Origin: CAYNVQ01 sp964400735
GTDB taxonomy: Bacteria; Acidobacteriota; Aminicenantia; Aminicenantales; Aminicenantaceae
Assembly (NCBI GenBank): GCA_964400735.1
Contig: CAYNVQ010000003.1
Coordinates: forward strand, 124,001-188,000
Direction of reading: 5' to 3'
Length of the DNA stretch: 64,000 bases
Shown: positions 24,179 to 33,450 of the stretch, one piece after another
How positions within the stretch are numbered: position 1 is the stretch's first letter
Layout of the letters: each line of letters begins with the position of its first letter
Notes under the pieces: model-generated
The model's database searches: none
What the model saw: the letters and a program-made list of their open reading frames with translations, nothing else
What the model was told of the DNA's origin: nothing
Made by a program: the position numbers and the translations under genes

Positions 24179-26326
24179 ATGAAAAAGAGCAAAGCAATGA
24201 TTTGCCCGGTTTTTATGCTGGGATTTATCTTTTTAGCACAGGCCGTCTACTCCTTGACGGATGAGCCGGTCGTCATCCCGAAATTGACCGCTGAGCCGAA
24301 AATCGATGGCTTCCTGGACAATCCCATTTGGGAAGAACAGGCACTGAAAATCGAGGATTTCCTGCAGTTCACTCCTAAAGAAAAAGGAGAACCGACCCAG
24401 AAGACAGTGGCTTATTTGGGATATGATCAGCGAAACCTGTATGTGGCCTTCCGCTGTTTCGATAGCGAGCCGAAAAAAATAAGGGCTTCCATCACCAACC
24501 GCGACAATATTATAGATGACGATTGGGTGGCCGTTTTTTTGGACACCTTCGGCGAGAAGCGCCGGGCATATTCTTTTATCCTGAATCCCCTGGGTGTGCA
24601 GATGGATGCCATCCGGACCGAGGAAGGCGGGAACGACAGGATGGATGAGAGCTGGGATACGGTTTTTCATTCGGAGGGAAAGATTGATGATCAGGGATAC
24701 ACCGTCGAGATGGCCATCCCTTTTAAAAGCCTGCGGTTCCCCGATAAGGAAGAGAAGGTCTGGAATGTTTTCCTGGGCAGGAATATCGCCCGTACGGGAG
24801 AGATCACATCATGGCCTGCTCTCTCCTTGAGCATCCCGGGATTGATCTGCCAGAGCCAGCCTGTCGTCGTGAAAGGAAAGGTCGAAAAGGGGAAAAATTT
24901 CGAGATCATGCCCATTTTTACGTCCCTCAAATCCAGCGAGAAAAAAATCGATGCCCAGCCAGGAGCGAATTTCAAATGGGGAATAAGCTCGGACCTAACC
25001 CTGGATCTGACCCTCAACCCCGATTTCAGCCACATCGAAGCCGATGCTCCTCAGATAGATGTCAATCAAAGGTATGCGCTTTACTACTCGGAGAAGCGAC
25101 CCTTTTTCCTGGAAGGGATGGAAATTTTCCAGTATCCCAGCGACGGACTGAACATCATCTACACCCGGAGGATCATCGATCCGGCCGCAGGGGCAAAACT
25201 CACAGGTAAAGTGGGAAGTTTCACCTATGGGCTGCTTTCGGCCCTGGACACCAATCCCACAGAAAACCTTTGGCAGGTGAGCAACGGTTCTGGAAGCAGA
25301 GATCATAATGCTCTATTCAACATCTTCCGGATGAAAGCGGATGTTTTCAAGGAAAGCTATATCGGGTTTTCGTTGACGGATAAAGAGATCGACGGCTCTT
25401 ATAACAGAGTTGTCGGTATCGACGGACAGCTGAAATTCGACAATAAATTTTTTATCACCTTTCAGGCCGCCGGGTCCAAATCGAAGTTCGAGGATAAAGA
25501 AACAGATTTCGTCCCCGCTCTTTACGCTCAATTCAACTACTTTTCCAAGTACGTGGGTGCAGGAGCCTGGTGGGAGTCCCTCCATCCGGACTTTGAAGCT
25601 TCCTCGGGCTTCGTCAACCGGGTGGATTACCGAAGCTACGGTGTCTTTTCTTTTTTCAGCGTCTATCCTCAGAAGCGGTACCTGAATCAAATGAACCTGA
25701 GTCTCAGCGCCGGAATCAGGGATTCCTATTTTGAGGACATCGTTCAGGATAAGTGGTTCAGGGCCAATCTTCAGTTCAGGTTCACCGAGTTCAACCAGAT
25801 GTATGTGACCTACAGGAGCGAGATGGAACACTATGGGGAAGTGGATTTCAATAAAAACTCCTTCTCCATCGAAGGCCAAAACAACCTCATCAAATGGATG
25901 CCCTTCGGATTGTTCTTCCAAATGGGCAGCAGCATCTATTACGATCCAGAGGATCCGTTCCTCGGATGGACCAATATTTACGGGATTTTTTTCGAATTGA
26001 AACCCAATAAAAGGCTCCGTCTAGGAATGGAATTCACCAAGCAGACCTTCTGGGAAAAAAGAGGAGGAGACCTGGTCTTCGATTTCAATGTGGTCAGAAC
26101 ACGCACCACCTATCAGCTTTCCAGAGCGCTTTCCATCCGGGTTATCGTCGACTATAACCACTTTTATAGAGAAATCTACGGGAGCTTCCTAGTCAGCTAT
26201 GTCTTGAGGCCAGGTACCGTGTTTTTTCTGGGAGTGGACAACAATTTACTTCGTGACGAGTTTGGAAGATATGGCCAGACTGATACCAGTGTCTTTCTAA
26301 AATTCTCATACTGGTGGCGGCTGTGA
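24179..26326 (+). CDS. DUF5916-type outer-membrane protein with N-terminal CBM9-like domain
   Basis: 715 residues with a signal peptide (MICPVFMLGFIFLAQAVYS). A carbohydrate-binding family 9-like beta-sandwich follows (about residues 30-235, PKIDGFLDNPIWEEQ and YVAFRCFDSEP). The rest is a long aromatic-rich beta-barrel region with the hallmark DFSHIEADAPQIDVNQRYAL and EKRPFFLEGMEIF, ending in FLKFSYWWRL as barrel proteins do. Such proteins are frequent in Acidobacteriota and Bacteroidota, and are thought to handle sugars or act beside peptidases at the surface; the function is unproven. ATG 24179 follows GAGG; an ATG 12 bases earlier is in frame. Confidence 0.85.
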   Translation: MKKSKAMICPVFMLGFIFLAQAVYSLTDEPVVIPKLTAEPKIDGFLDNPIWEEQALKIEDFLQFTPKEKGEPTQKTVAYLGYDQRNLYVAFRCFDSEPKKIRASITNRDNIIDDDWVAVFLDTFGEKRRAYSFILNPLGVQMDAIRTEEGGNDRMDESWDTVFHSEGKIDDQGYTVEMAIPFKSLRFPDKEEKVWNVFLGRNIARTGEITSWPALSLSIPGLICQSQPVVVKGKVEKGKNFEIMPIFTSLKSSEKKIDAQPGANFKWGISSDLTLDLTLNPDFSHIEADAPQIDVNQRYALYYSEKRPFFLEGMEIFQYPSDGLNIIYTRRIIDPAAGAKLTGKVGSFTYGLLSALDTNPTENLWQVSNGSGSRDHNALFNIFRMKADVFKESYIGFSLTDKEIDGSYNRVVGIDGQLKFDNKFFITFQAAGSKSKFEDKETDFVPALYAQFNYFSKYVGAGAWWESLHPDFEASSGFVNRVDYRSYGVFSFFSVYPQKRYLNQMNLSLSAGIRDSYFEDIVQDKWFRANLQFRFTEFNQMYVTYRSEMEHYGEVDFNKNSFSIEGQNNLIKWMPFGLFFQMGSSIYYDPEDPFLGWTNIYGIFFELKPNKRLRLGMEFTKQTFWEKRGGDLVFDFNVVRTRTTYQLSRALSIRVIVDYNHFYREIYGSFLVSYVLRPGTVFFLGVDNNLLRDEFGRYGQTDTSVFLKFSYWWRL

Positions 26327-26327
26327 A

Positions 26328-26576
26328 TTACAGGTAGGCCAACTCGAACTTGCCCGTGCTGTAGATGGTGATCTTAACTGTGTGCCCCTCCATTCTGCAG
26401 GTAAAAATTTCGCGGTTCTCACCGGTTTTTTTGTCCTGAGCCCTTTTTCTATCTAAAATCTCTGTGATCTTGAATTCCCGATTGCCTATAACCACTGCCC
26501 GTGGTGCTTCTCTCCCCTTATAGCCTTCATAAAATTTAAGCTCGAAGCTGCCGCCCTCTAAAGATTTTTTCTTCAT
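26328..26576 (-). CDS. Small beta-rich protein of unknown function
   Basis: 82 residues, alternating strands with FYEGYKGREAPRAVVIGNRE and a C-terminal CRMEGHTVKITIY. The layout recalls short cytoplasmic proteins of the type FY-x-GYxxxxxPR...I-x-EILDRWR seen in several phyla, whose function is unknown. The stop is one base after the convergent DUF5916 gene stop. A TAGAAT box lies about 18 bases before the ATG. It is divergent from mfd. Confidence 0.7.
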   Translation of the reverse strand: MKKKSLEGGSFELKFYEGYKGREAPRAVVIGNREFKITEILDRKRAQDKKTGENREIFTCRMEGHTVKITIYSTGKFELAYL

Positions 26577-26638
26577 TTTTCTGACCGAGATTCTATTCTA
26601 CACCATTTTCACATTCGCAAAAATTGATTATTTAGATC

Positions 26639-26667
26639 CTGATAACGAACGCCTCATCCTGTATAAT
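26639..26667 (+). promoter_or_regulatory. Promoter for mfd, giving a leaderless or near-leaderless transcript
   Basis: CTGATA (26639-26644), 17-base spacer, TATAAT (26662-26667). Only 9 bases separate the -10 box from the ATG at 26677, so the transcript would start at or just before the start codon. Confidence 0.65.
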
Positions 26668-26676
26668 AGTAAACTT

Positions 26677-29600
26677 ATGAGTCTTGATTTTCTCAGGGAC
26701 GACGAAAACTTCAAAAAACTCTTCAAAGCTTTACTCGCCGGAAAAAAAGAACTGAGTGTATCGGGACTCATCCCTGCGGCCAAACCCTATTTCCTCTCCC
26801 TCCTCGCCCGGGAATGTGAAAAACCCCTCGTCTTTATCCGCTCCCTCACCTCTTCCCTTTCCTCTTTTTACGAGGAGTGCCGGTTTTTTCTCTCCCAATC
26901 GAAAAATCAGGCGAATCCTGCGATCCTCCCCTCTTTATCGGATAACCCTTACCAGGAACTTCCGCCATCCCTCGAGACGGTTGCGGCCCGTATGCTTTTC
27001 TTCCACCGGGTTATCCAATCTCCTCCTCATCTGCTCATCACCAATCCGCCCGGTCTGCTCCGTCCTATCCCTTATCCTCAGGACCTATCCAGGCTCTTTC
27101 TTGAACTTAGACCGGGTGATATGTGCGGCCGGGATCAACTCATCCAGAGACTTGCCGAATACGGTTATGCCCGGGAAGACCTGGTGAATTCTCATGGGGA
27201 GTATGCCTGGCGGGGGGGTATCGTGGATGTGTTCTCTCCCTGGGAGGAATATCCTGTACGCATCGAATTCAGCGGTGATGAGATAGCCACGCTGCGCGAA
27301 TTTCAGCCGGCTACGCAACGGTCTCATAAAAAGGTCGACTTTTTTCTTCTCCCCAGTTTGATCGAAGCTTCTCGGTCCCGCTCTTTTCCCTGTCTTCCCC
27401 TGCTCCGCCCCGGCCGTTTTGTCTCCCTCGATTTTTTTTATGCGGACGCTTTCTACCTCATTGATGACGCCGAGGAGACAGAGAGGGAATGGGAAGAAAC
27501 ATTTGAGGATTATCAACATCAATTTGATCTCCTTCGATCGGAAAAAAGGGTTTCCATGGCTCCCGAAAAAATCTTTCCTCCCCAACTATGGCATAGGATT
27601 ATGCGGGAGGCCGTGCGTCTGAGGGAGTTTGAGTCTGGGGGGGAGAAAAATTATCATTTTTCCTTTCAATCGGTTCCCCGGTTTTCCAATAAGATCCCAT
27701 TCTTTCTGGAATACATAAGAAAAATGCAGGAAGAGAGAGAGCGCTGCTTCATCTATTTTTCCCATGAGGGTGTTCGAAAAAAATTATCCATCCTTCTCTC
27801 TCAAAATAAGATTTCTCATATGGCGTCTTTTTCTGCTTCGGATTCTCCAGAAGATGAGTCGGTCATGCTCCTTCTGGGCAACCTCGAGCGTGGCTTTCGC
27901 TATCCTCCAGAAAGGATTACCTTTTTCTCTGAAAAGGACATATTCACGGAGGAGAGGGTCCTTGTCAGCCGGCCCCGAGTTCGCCCTTTCGTTTCGGATT
28001 TTCGGGATTTGAGAGTCGATGACTATGTGGTTCACAACGATTATGGCATCGGGATTTTTAAAGGTTTGGTGAGGCTGGAGATAGATACGAAGGAGCAGGA
28101 ATTCATCCAGATAAACTACCGTGAAGGAGACAAGCTCTATGTTCCGGCTGAAGATTTGAATCTTGTCCAGAAATACACCCATATGGAAACAGTAGAGCCT
28201 ATCCTGAATAAATTGGGCACCTTGACTTGGGAGAAGACGAAGGAACGGACCAAAAAGGCCATAGAGAAAATGGCCAAACAGCTCCTTCGTCTTTATGCCC
28301 AAAGAAAAGCGGCGAAGGGATTCGCTTACAGTCCGGCCGGTGAGTGGCAGTCCGAGTTCGAGCAGACCTTTGAATACGATGAAACGGAGGACCAACTTCA
28401 AGCCATCCAAGAGATTTACAGAGACATGGAATCCCCTTCTCCAATGGACCGGCTCCTGTGCGGAGACGTGGGGTATGGCAAGACCGAGGTGGCCATGCGG
28501 GCTTCCTTCAAAGCGGTGATGGATGGAAAACAGGTAGCCGTACTCTGTCCTACGACGGTTCTGGCCAGCCAGCATCTGAACACCTTCCGGAATCGAATGG
28601 TTCTTTTTCCGGTGCGGGTGGAAAGTCTCACCAGACTCCAGACCAAAGCACAGCAGAAAAAAATTTTGGAAGATCTGAAAAAAGGATTTGTGGATATCGT
28701 CATCGGCACCCATAGGCTTCTTTCTGAGGATGTGGCATTTCGTGATCTGGGCCTTTTGATTGTGGATGAGGAACAGAGATTCGGGGTGGCTCACAAGGAA
28801 AAGATCAAACAGATGAAATCCAACATCGATGTCCTGACCATGACAGCAACGCCGATTCCACGCACTCTGAACCTTTCCCTTTCCGGATTGAGGGACATCA
28901 GCCTGATTGAGACTCCCCCCAAGGACAGGCTGGCCATCCATACGGTCGTTACTCCCTTCAGCCATAAGCTGATTGCTTCGGCCATCCACAAGGAGTTGGC
29001 GCGGGGAGGGCAGGTGTATTTTATCCATAATCGGGTGGAGGATATAGATGGAATAGCACGGAAGGTCGAAGAATGGGTCAAAGGGACAAAGGTGGCGGTG
29101 GTTCATGGCAAGATGTCCGGACTCGCTCTCGAGAAGAGAATGATCGATTTTATCTCCCAAAAATACAACGTCCTGGTTTCGACAACGATCATCGAGAACG
29201 GCATCGACATTCCTCTGGTCAATACTCTGATCGTGAACAGGGCGGACCGGTTTGGCCTCGCCCAGTTGTATCAGCTGAGGGGAAGGGTGGGTCGATCCTC
29301 GCGTCAAGCCGTCGCCTTTTTTTTGACTCCTCCCTTTATGGAGCTCACCCGGCTGTCAAAAGAAAGGTTGAAGGCTCTTCAGGAATTCTCTGAATTGGGA
29401 TCGGGCTTCCGTTTGGCTGCCAAAGACCTTGAAATCAGGGGGGGCGGAAATTTTTTGGGTTCGCAGCAGCATGGATACATGGAAGCCGTCGGATTCGATT
29501 ATTATATGCAAATTTTGGATCAGACAGTGAAAGAACTAAAAGGAGAGCTTCCGGAGAGGGTGAAGAGCGAGATCAACATGAAGGTGGACATCCGTGTCCC

Positions 29601-29994
29601 CGAGGACTTCCTTCCTCAGACAAATTTACGGCTGAATCTGTACAAACGGGTATCGTCGGTTGAGCGGATCGAAGACTTCGAAGCGATAGGGAAGGAAATC
29701 GAAGACAGGTTTGGAGCTCTCCCCCTTGGAGTCCAGAATCTGTTGCGCTACGGCCTGATAAAATTTCTGGCCCAAAAAAGCCGGACCAAGACCATTGATC
29801 GCATCGGACAAAAGCTCGTTCTTCAGTTTCTCCCGACAACGGAAATCGATTTATCGCGCATGAAGGCTGTTCTAGATAAATATAAAGGCTCTGTAACACC
29901 TCAGGGAATGATGAACTTTACTCTTATCTCCGGAGATGAGGCGGAAATGCTGGATGAAACGATATCCATCTTGAAGGAGTTATCGGGTATGTAA
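26677..29994 (+). CDS. mfd: Transcription-repair coupling factor
   Basis: 1105 residues. The N-terminal UvrB-homology region includes the GGIVDVFSPWEEYPVRIEFSGDE block. The RNA-polymerase interaction domain (CarD-like) starts near 447 (DYVVHNDYGIGIFKGL). The SF2 translocase has Walker A GDVGYGKTEVA (about 593), DEEQRFGV (about 696), TATPIPRT and QLRGRVGRSS; the TRCF C-terminal domain ends the protein. It removes stalled RNA polymerase at DNA lesions and recruits UvrA. No ribosome site precedes the ATG, consistent with a leaderless start. Confidence 0.97.
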   Translation: MSLDFLRDDENFKKLFKALLAGKKELSVSGLIPAAKPYFLSLLARECEKPLVFIRSLTSSLSSFYEECRFFLSQSKNQANPAILPSLSDNPYQELPPSLETVAARMLFFHRVIQSPPHLLITNPPGLLRPIPYPQDLSRLFLELRPGDMCGRDQLIQRLAEYGYAREDLVNSHGEYAWRGGIVDVFSPWEEYPVRIEFSGDEIATLREFQPATQRSHKKVDFFLLPSLIEASRSRSFPCLPLLRPGRFVSLDFFYADAFYLIDDAEETEREWEETFEDYQHQFDLLRSEKRVSMAPEKIFPPQLWHRIMREAVRLREFESGGEKNYHFSFQSVPRFSNKIPFFLEYIRKMQEERERCFIYFSHEGVRKKLSILLSQNKISHMASFSASDSPEDESVMLLLGNLERGFRYPPERITFFSEKDIFTEERVLVSRPRVRPFVSDFRDLRVDDYVVHNDYGIGIFKGLVRLEIDTKEQEFIQINYREGDKLYVPAEDLNLVQKYTHMETVEPILNKLGTLTWEKTKERTKKAIEKMAKQLLRLYAQRKAAKGFAYSPAGEWQSEFEQTFEYDETEDQLQAIQEIYRDMESPSPMDRLLCGDVGYGKTEVAMRASFKAVMDGKQVAVLCPTTVLASQHLNTFRNRMVLFPVRVESLTRLQTKAQQKKILEDLKKGFVDIVIGTHRLLSEDVAFRDLGLLIVDEEQRFGVAHKEKIKQMKSNIDVLTMTATPIPRTLNLSLSGLRDISLIETPPKDRLAIHTVVTPFSHKLIASAIHKELARGGQVYFIHNRVEDIDGIARKVEEWVKGTKVAVVHGKMSGLALEKRMIDFISQKYNVLVSTTIIENGIDIPLVNTLIVNRADRFGLAQLYQLRGRVGRSSRQAVAFFLTPPFMELTRLSKERLKALQEFSELGSGFRLAAKDLEIRGGGNFLGSQQHGYMEAVGFDYYMQILDQTVKELKGELPERVKSEINMKVDIRVPEDFLPQTNLRLNLYKRVSSVERIEDFEAIGKEIEDRFGALPLGVQNLLRYGLIKFLAQKSRTKTIDRIGQKLVLQFLPTTEIDLSRMKAVLDKYKGSVTPQGMMNFTLISGDEAEMLDETISILKELSGM

Positions 29995-30003
29995 TATAAT
30001 GAT

Positions 30004-30981
30004 TTGAATCTAAAAAAGATGTGGCGTAAATTTTTGTTTTTTGCCTGTTTCGTTCTGTTGCTGGTCAACTGTGAACGCAACAGCTCTGCCCGGCATTCTT
30101 CTCAGATGCGGGACACACAGCAAGATAAACAGAATTATATCATTCTTCGCGTTCAAGATTCCTTTTACTTTAATTCGGACTTTGAACGGTATCTCGAGCT
30201 CACTGTGGGGGCGGATATCGAGGACCTCTCGGACGTCTCTTTGAGCCGGTTGGCCGATGGCTTCGTAGAAGAGAAAATTCTGCTGGAGGCAGCCCGAAAT
30301 CAGGGGATGAACTTGACCCTGGAGGAAAAAAAAGAGTATTTGGCTAAACATGTCAACCAACCTATGGCGGAGGAGAATAAAAGGACCTTGGATGAGGAAG
30401 AGATCAATCTGCTGTTCGACCAGCTTTTAGTGGAAAAATTCACCCTTGCTTCGATTAAAGAAATAAGGGTGGAAGAGGAAGAAATCCAGAAATATTATCT
30501 CGAACAGAAAAGGGAATTTTTGCTTCCCGAAAGGGTCAAGGTGAGCCAAATATTGCTTTCCAGCGAAGACATGGCGGTGGGAATCTTGGAACGTGTTAAA
30601 AATTCCGGCCCGGAGGATTTTAAGAGAATCGCCAGGACAGAGTCGATCGGTGTGGAGGCAGCTAAAGGAGGCGAGATGGGAGTGTTCGAGATGGGGCAAC
30701 TCCCTCAGGAAATGGAGAAGGTCATCTTTTCTCTCCAAGAAGGTGAAGTGAGCCCTGTGCTGGAATCTTCCTATGGGTTTCACATCTTCCGGCTGGACGC
30801 CAGGCTCGAGCCTGAATTGATACCCGAAGAAGAGGCAAGAGCCTCGATTGAAACCAAGATTCTCAGCCAAAAAATCAAAGATCAAATATCCCGAGAAATC
30901 CAGGAATTGAAGGACTCCCTCCAGTGGAATTTCTACCCGCAAAACCTGTATTTTTCGTATCAGAGGATTCAAGATGAATAA
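30004..30981 (+). CDS. PpiC/parvulin-type peptidyl-prolyl isomerase, probable lipoprotein
   Basis: 325 residues from the TTG at 30004 (ATG 30019 is an in-frame alternative). The hydrophobic N-terminus ends LLLVNCERN, a lipobox-like Cys with an unusual Asn before it. The rotamase domain (about 180-280) shows VKVSQILL, AAKGGEMGVFEMGQLPQEME and YGFHIFRLD. Such proteins fold or escort outer-membrane proteins in the periplasm. It follows mfd by 9 bases and overlaps the next foldase by 8 bases. Confidence 0.85.
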   Translation: MNLKKMWRKFLFFACFVLLLVNCERNSSARHSSQMRDTQQDKQNYIILRVQDSFYFNSDFERYLELTVGADIEDLSDVSLSRLADGFVEEKILLEAARNQGMNLTLEEKKEYLAKHVNQPMAEENKRTLDEEEINLLFDQLLVEKFTLASIKEIRVEEEEIQKYYLEQKREFLLPERVKVSQILLSSEDMAVGILERVKNSGPEDFKRIARTESIGVEAAKGGEMGVFEMGQLPQEMEKVIFSLQEGEVSPVLESSYGFHIFRLDARLEPELIPEEEARASIETKILSQKIKDQISREIQELKDSLQWNFYPQNLYFSYQRIQDE

Positions 30982-31963
30982 AAAGTACAAGCTGATGGCC
31001 GTATGGATCATCCTGCTCGGTGCAGGATTCATTGCTGGGCAGGAAGTGGTGGATGCCATCGTGGCTATCGTGAACGATGACATCATCACCCTTTCCGATT
31101 ATAGAGCCGAGCATGACATGATGTATGAGCTCCTTCGCTCTCAACTTCAGGGAGAGGAGTTCACCAAACAGTATGAAGCACGGAAGGAAGGGCTGTTGGA
31201 CAGCATGATAACGGAGAGGCTCCTTCTTCAAGAGGCCCAAAAAAAGGACATCAATGTCGATGAGCAGCTGAGGATGTTCATCGACAGCATCAAGACTCAA
31301 TACAGCATCGGATCGGATGATGAACTCAGGCGGGCATTGGCCCAACAAGGCATGGACTTTGAGGCCTGGAAGAGCCAGCAGGAGAGGGTCTTATTGCAGC
31401 AGACGGTGATTTATAGTGAAGTTGGGCGGACCATCGCGGTCGATGAGACAGATGTTATCAACTACTACAATCTACATCCTGAGGAGTTTACAGATCCTGA
31501 GGAATACAAATTAAGGGGCATCATTCTCCTTTCAGAAGAAAACAGCGAGGAAGAAATCCAGAGAAAAAAAACGGAGATTGACGAAAAGCTGGCTGCGGGA
31601 GAGGACCTCTCTGTCCTGGCCGGAGAATATTCTGACGGACCTCAAAGAGAATCTCAAGGCGATATGGGAACTTTCCAGAAGGGACAGCTCGCGGAAAACC
31701 TGCAGCAGGCCGTGGAGAATTTGGACGAAGGCAGCCTGACCCACTGGATACAAATGCCCAATGGTTGGTATTTGATAAAGCTTGAAGAAAAAAAGGAGAG
31801 CCGACTCAGACTGTTTGAAGAAGTCAAAAAAGAGATCGAAGACAAACTCTTCAATCAAGAGCAGCAGGCCAAGGTCGAAGAGTATATCAAAGACCTCAAA
31901 AGCAGAAGCTATATCAAAATTTTGATTCCAGATCCCCTCAAATACCGTCCGCCGATTTCCTGA
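30974..31963 (+). CDS. SurA-like periplasmic chaperone / peptidyl-prolyl isomerase
   Basis: 329 residues with a signal peptide (LMAVWIILLGAGFIAGQE). The SurA N-terminal chaperone domain opens with VVDAIVAIVNDDIITLSDY. One parvulin domain follows (RGIILLSEE, ESQGDMGTFQKGQLAENLQQ, MPNGWYLIKLEE). It is expected to escort outer-membrane barrels to the Bam complex. Only one isomerase domain is present where E. coli SurA has two. Overlaps the upstream foldase gene by 8 bases; a terminator-like fold covers its stop. Confidence 0.88.
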   Translation: MNKKYKLMAVWIILLGAGFIAGQEVVDAIVAIVNDDIITLSDYRAEHDMMYELLRSQLQGEEFTKQYEARKEGLLDSMITERLLLQEAQKKDINVDEQLRMFIDSIKTQYSIGSDDELRRALAQQGMDFEAWKSQQERVLLQQTVIYSEVGRTIAVDETDVINYYNLHPEEFTDPEEYKLRGIILLSEENSEEEIQRKKTEIDEKLAAGEDLSVLAGEYSDGPQRESQGDMGTFQKGQLAENLQQAVENLDEGSLTHWIQMPNGWYLIKLEEKKESRLRLFEEVKKEIEDKLFNQEQQAKVEEYIKDLKSRSYIKILIPDPLKYRPPIS

Positions 31964-31999
31964 TTTCCGAGGCCATCGGTTCATAGGCGGCATTTTTTT
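31949..31999 (+). terminator. Probable terminator of the mfd-foldase operon
   Basis: CCGCC (31949-31953) can pair with GGCGG (31986-31990), with inner pairing GCCGAT/ATCGG-like, followed by seven T (31993-31999). The loop is long, so confidence is moderate. The element overlaps the stop codon at 31961. Confidence 0.5.
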
Positions 32000-32087
32000 G
32001 TCCTTCGGGGTTTTTTATCTGGTCCGTCAAAGGGGCAAAGGAGCGGCTGAATTTCGCAAGGAAGAAAAATAGGAGGGGAAGAAACCT

Positions 32088-32124
32088 AAAAAATGAACCC
32101 GTTAGATAGAGGAGACGGGGTTCA
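32088..32124 (-). terminator. Intrinsic terminator after the arginine decarboxylase operon
   Basis: On the minus strand TGAACCC (32118-32124) pairs with GGGTTCA (32094-32100), followed by six T (32093-32088). It lies 18 bases past the pdaD stop. Confidence 0.8.
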
Positions 32125-32141
32125 CAAGAAGCAGCAGCGAT

Positions 32142-32693
32142 TCAGGGGATCATGACAGCTGCTGCAAAGGCTGTGGCCCAGAAACCTTTCTTTCCCCTGG
32201 CGATCTGGCAGATGTGCCGGGTTCTTACTTCCAGTCCGTTCCCTATTTCGAAAAGATTCTTTTTTTCGTTCCAGATTTGGGCGATATCGAAATCTTTCCC
32301 CAATGTGGTGGCCAGCATTTCGGCCGCCAAATCTTCCGCATATTCGCCAGCCTCCTCTTGATCTTGCCCGAAGGCATGATGCTCGGATAGATAGCCATAA
32401 TGGCGGGGATCATTGGGGATGGCTAACCCGATAGAAGCGGAGATGAGGCGGTGTGGTTCGTTCGTCGAGTTTTCGCTCATCACGAGGAAAACGATCTGGC
32501 CCGGCTGAATAAGTCTAATCCCTTCTTTTTTTGAAACGAGCTGGCAATGGGGCGGAAAGATGCTGGATATCTTGACCAGGTTAAAGGGGGCGATGCCCGC
32601 CTCTCTCAAAGCTTGCTCAAGGCTGGCCAGTTTTTCCTTATGCTGTCCTTTTCCCTTGGTCAGAAACATCCGGGTGGGAGTGAAGCCGTTCAT
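32142..32693 (-). CDS. pdaD: Pyruvoyl-dependent arginine decarboxylase
   Basis: 183 residues. The proenzyme self-cleavage site is the Ser-Ser pair S43-S44 (NLVKISSIFPP), which would generate the pyruvoyl cofactor on the beta chain. The conserved SENSTNEPHRLISASIGLAIP and YGYLSEHHAFGQ blocks match the archaeal/chlamydial family. It converts arginine to agmatine for polyamine synthesis or acid resistance. ATG 32693 is 8 bases after the upstream gene stop; the frame is open back to 32786 but that would overlap the upstream gene and add a basic stretch foreign to the family. No agmatinase gene is in the window. Confidence 0.93.
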   Translation of the reverse strand: MNGFTPTRMFLTKGKGQHKEKLASLEQALREAGIAPFNLVKISSIFPPHCQLVSKKEGIRLIQPGQIVFLVMSENSTNEPHRLISASIGLAIPNDPRHYGYLSEHHAFGQDQEEAGEYAEDLAAEMLATTLGKDFDIAQIWNEKKNLFEIGNGLEVRTRHICQIARGKKGFWATAFAAAVMIP

Positions 32694-32701
32694 GACCGTC
32701 T

Positions 32702-33274
32702 CTATTTTTTTTCTTCGGGTTCCTTTTTTATGGGTTCCTTGTAGGGTTCCGGTTCTTTGAAGTCGATCGTTTTTGATACTTCCCATTCTCCCACCGGTAT
32801 ATACTGGGAGCCTTGTGATTTGGCAAAGAGCTTGACGTCGATCACCTTGGTGTGCCAGTAAGGGCTGTTCTTGAAGTGTTCCAAATTAGTTCCTTCGATT
32901 CCAAACGTGCTTTTTATGAGGACGGGATCGCTGGTTTCTCCCGGCATCAGGGGGTCTCCACTGATAGCCTGGATGAATCCGTCTCCAAGGTTAGAGACAT
33001 CACCCCGGACCATGAAATTTGCGGTAAAATACAAGTATTTCAAAGGTTGATCAGAAATATTTTCGATTTTGAATGATATGGCAGGAACCAGCACCAATTT
33101 GGGGGGCCAGGATTGGTAGGCTTTTTCTACCCACTTCGTCTCGACATCTATGAGTTCAAACGATCCTTCAAGCTCTTCATGGGAAATTGTTTTCCAGAGG
33201 CCTGTAAAATGAGCGACGAGGGCGACAATGATTCCCAGAACGATGATAGCCAGAATAACCGACCAATTTTTCAT
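32702..33274 (-). CDS. Membrane-anchored protein of unknown function
   Basis: 190 residues: one N-terminal transmembrane helix (SVILAIIVLGIIVALVAHF) and a beta-rich exported domain with an FxIxNxSDQPLKYLYF strand pair, resembling DUF2393/DUF4352-like accessory folds. The tail is rich in Lys, Glu and Pro (EPEPYKEPIKKEPEEKK). It is co-transcribed with pdaD; whether they work together is unknown. The ATG has a strong ribosome site (GAGGAGG) and a promoter at 33301-33329. Confidence 0.75.
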   Translation of the reverse strand: MKNWSVILAIIVLGIIVALVAHFTGLWKTISHEELEGSFELIDVETKWVEKAYQSWPPKLVLVPAISFKIENISDQPLKYLYFTANFMVRGDVSNLGDGFIQAISGDPLMPGETSDPVLIKSTFGIEGTNLEHFKNSPYWHTKVIDVKLFAKSQGSQYIPVGEWEVSKTIDFKEPEPYKEPIKKEPEEKK

Positions 33275-33300
33275 GGATTTCCTCCTCTATATCAACACCT

Positions 33301-33329
33301 ACTATAATAAAAGCGCGGGATTTTGGCAA
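33301..33329 (-). promoter_or_regulatory. Sigma-70 promoter for the anchored protein-pdaD operon
   Basis: Minus strand TTGCCA (33324-33329), 17-base spacer, TATAGT (33301-33306). About 20 bases of leader include the GAGGAGG ribosome site. Confidence 0.7.
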
Positions 33330-33450
33330 ATATAAAAAGGGCGATAACAGCCACTCGGCACCTGTGGCGGTTCGCGATGAAAATTAGGCCAGGAACTTGT
33401 ATGACTTCGAACCGGGTGAGTTTTCAATTCTGGATTCGCGGCTAGGCTAA

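Noticed and set aside
27784..29307. 507-codon open frame antisense to mfd
   Set aside because: It is the mirror of a long conserved gene with biased codon use; His/Gln/Arg-rich product, no ribosome site.
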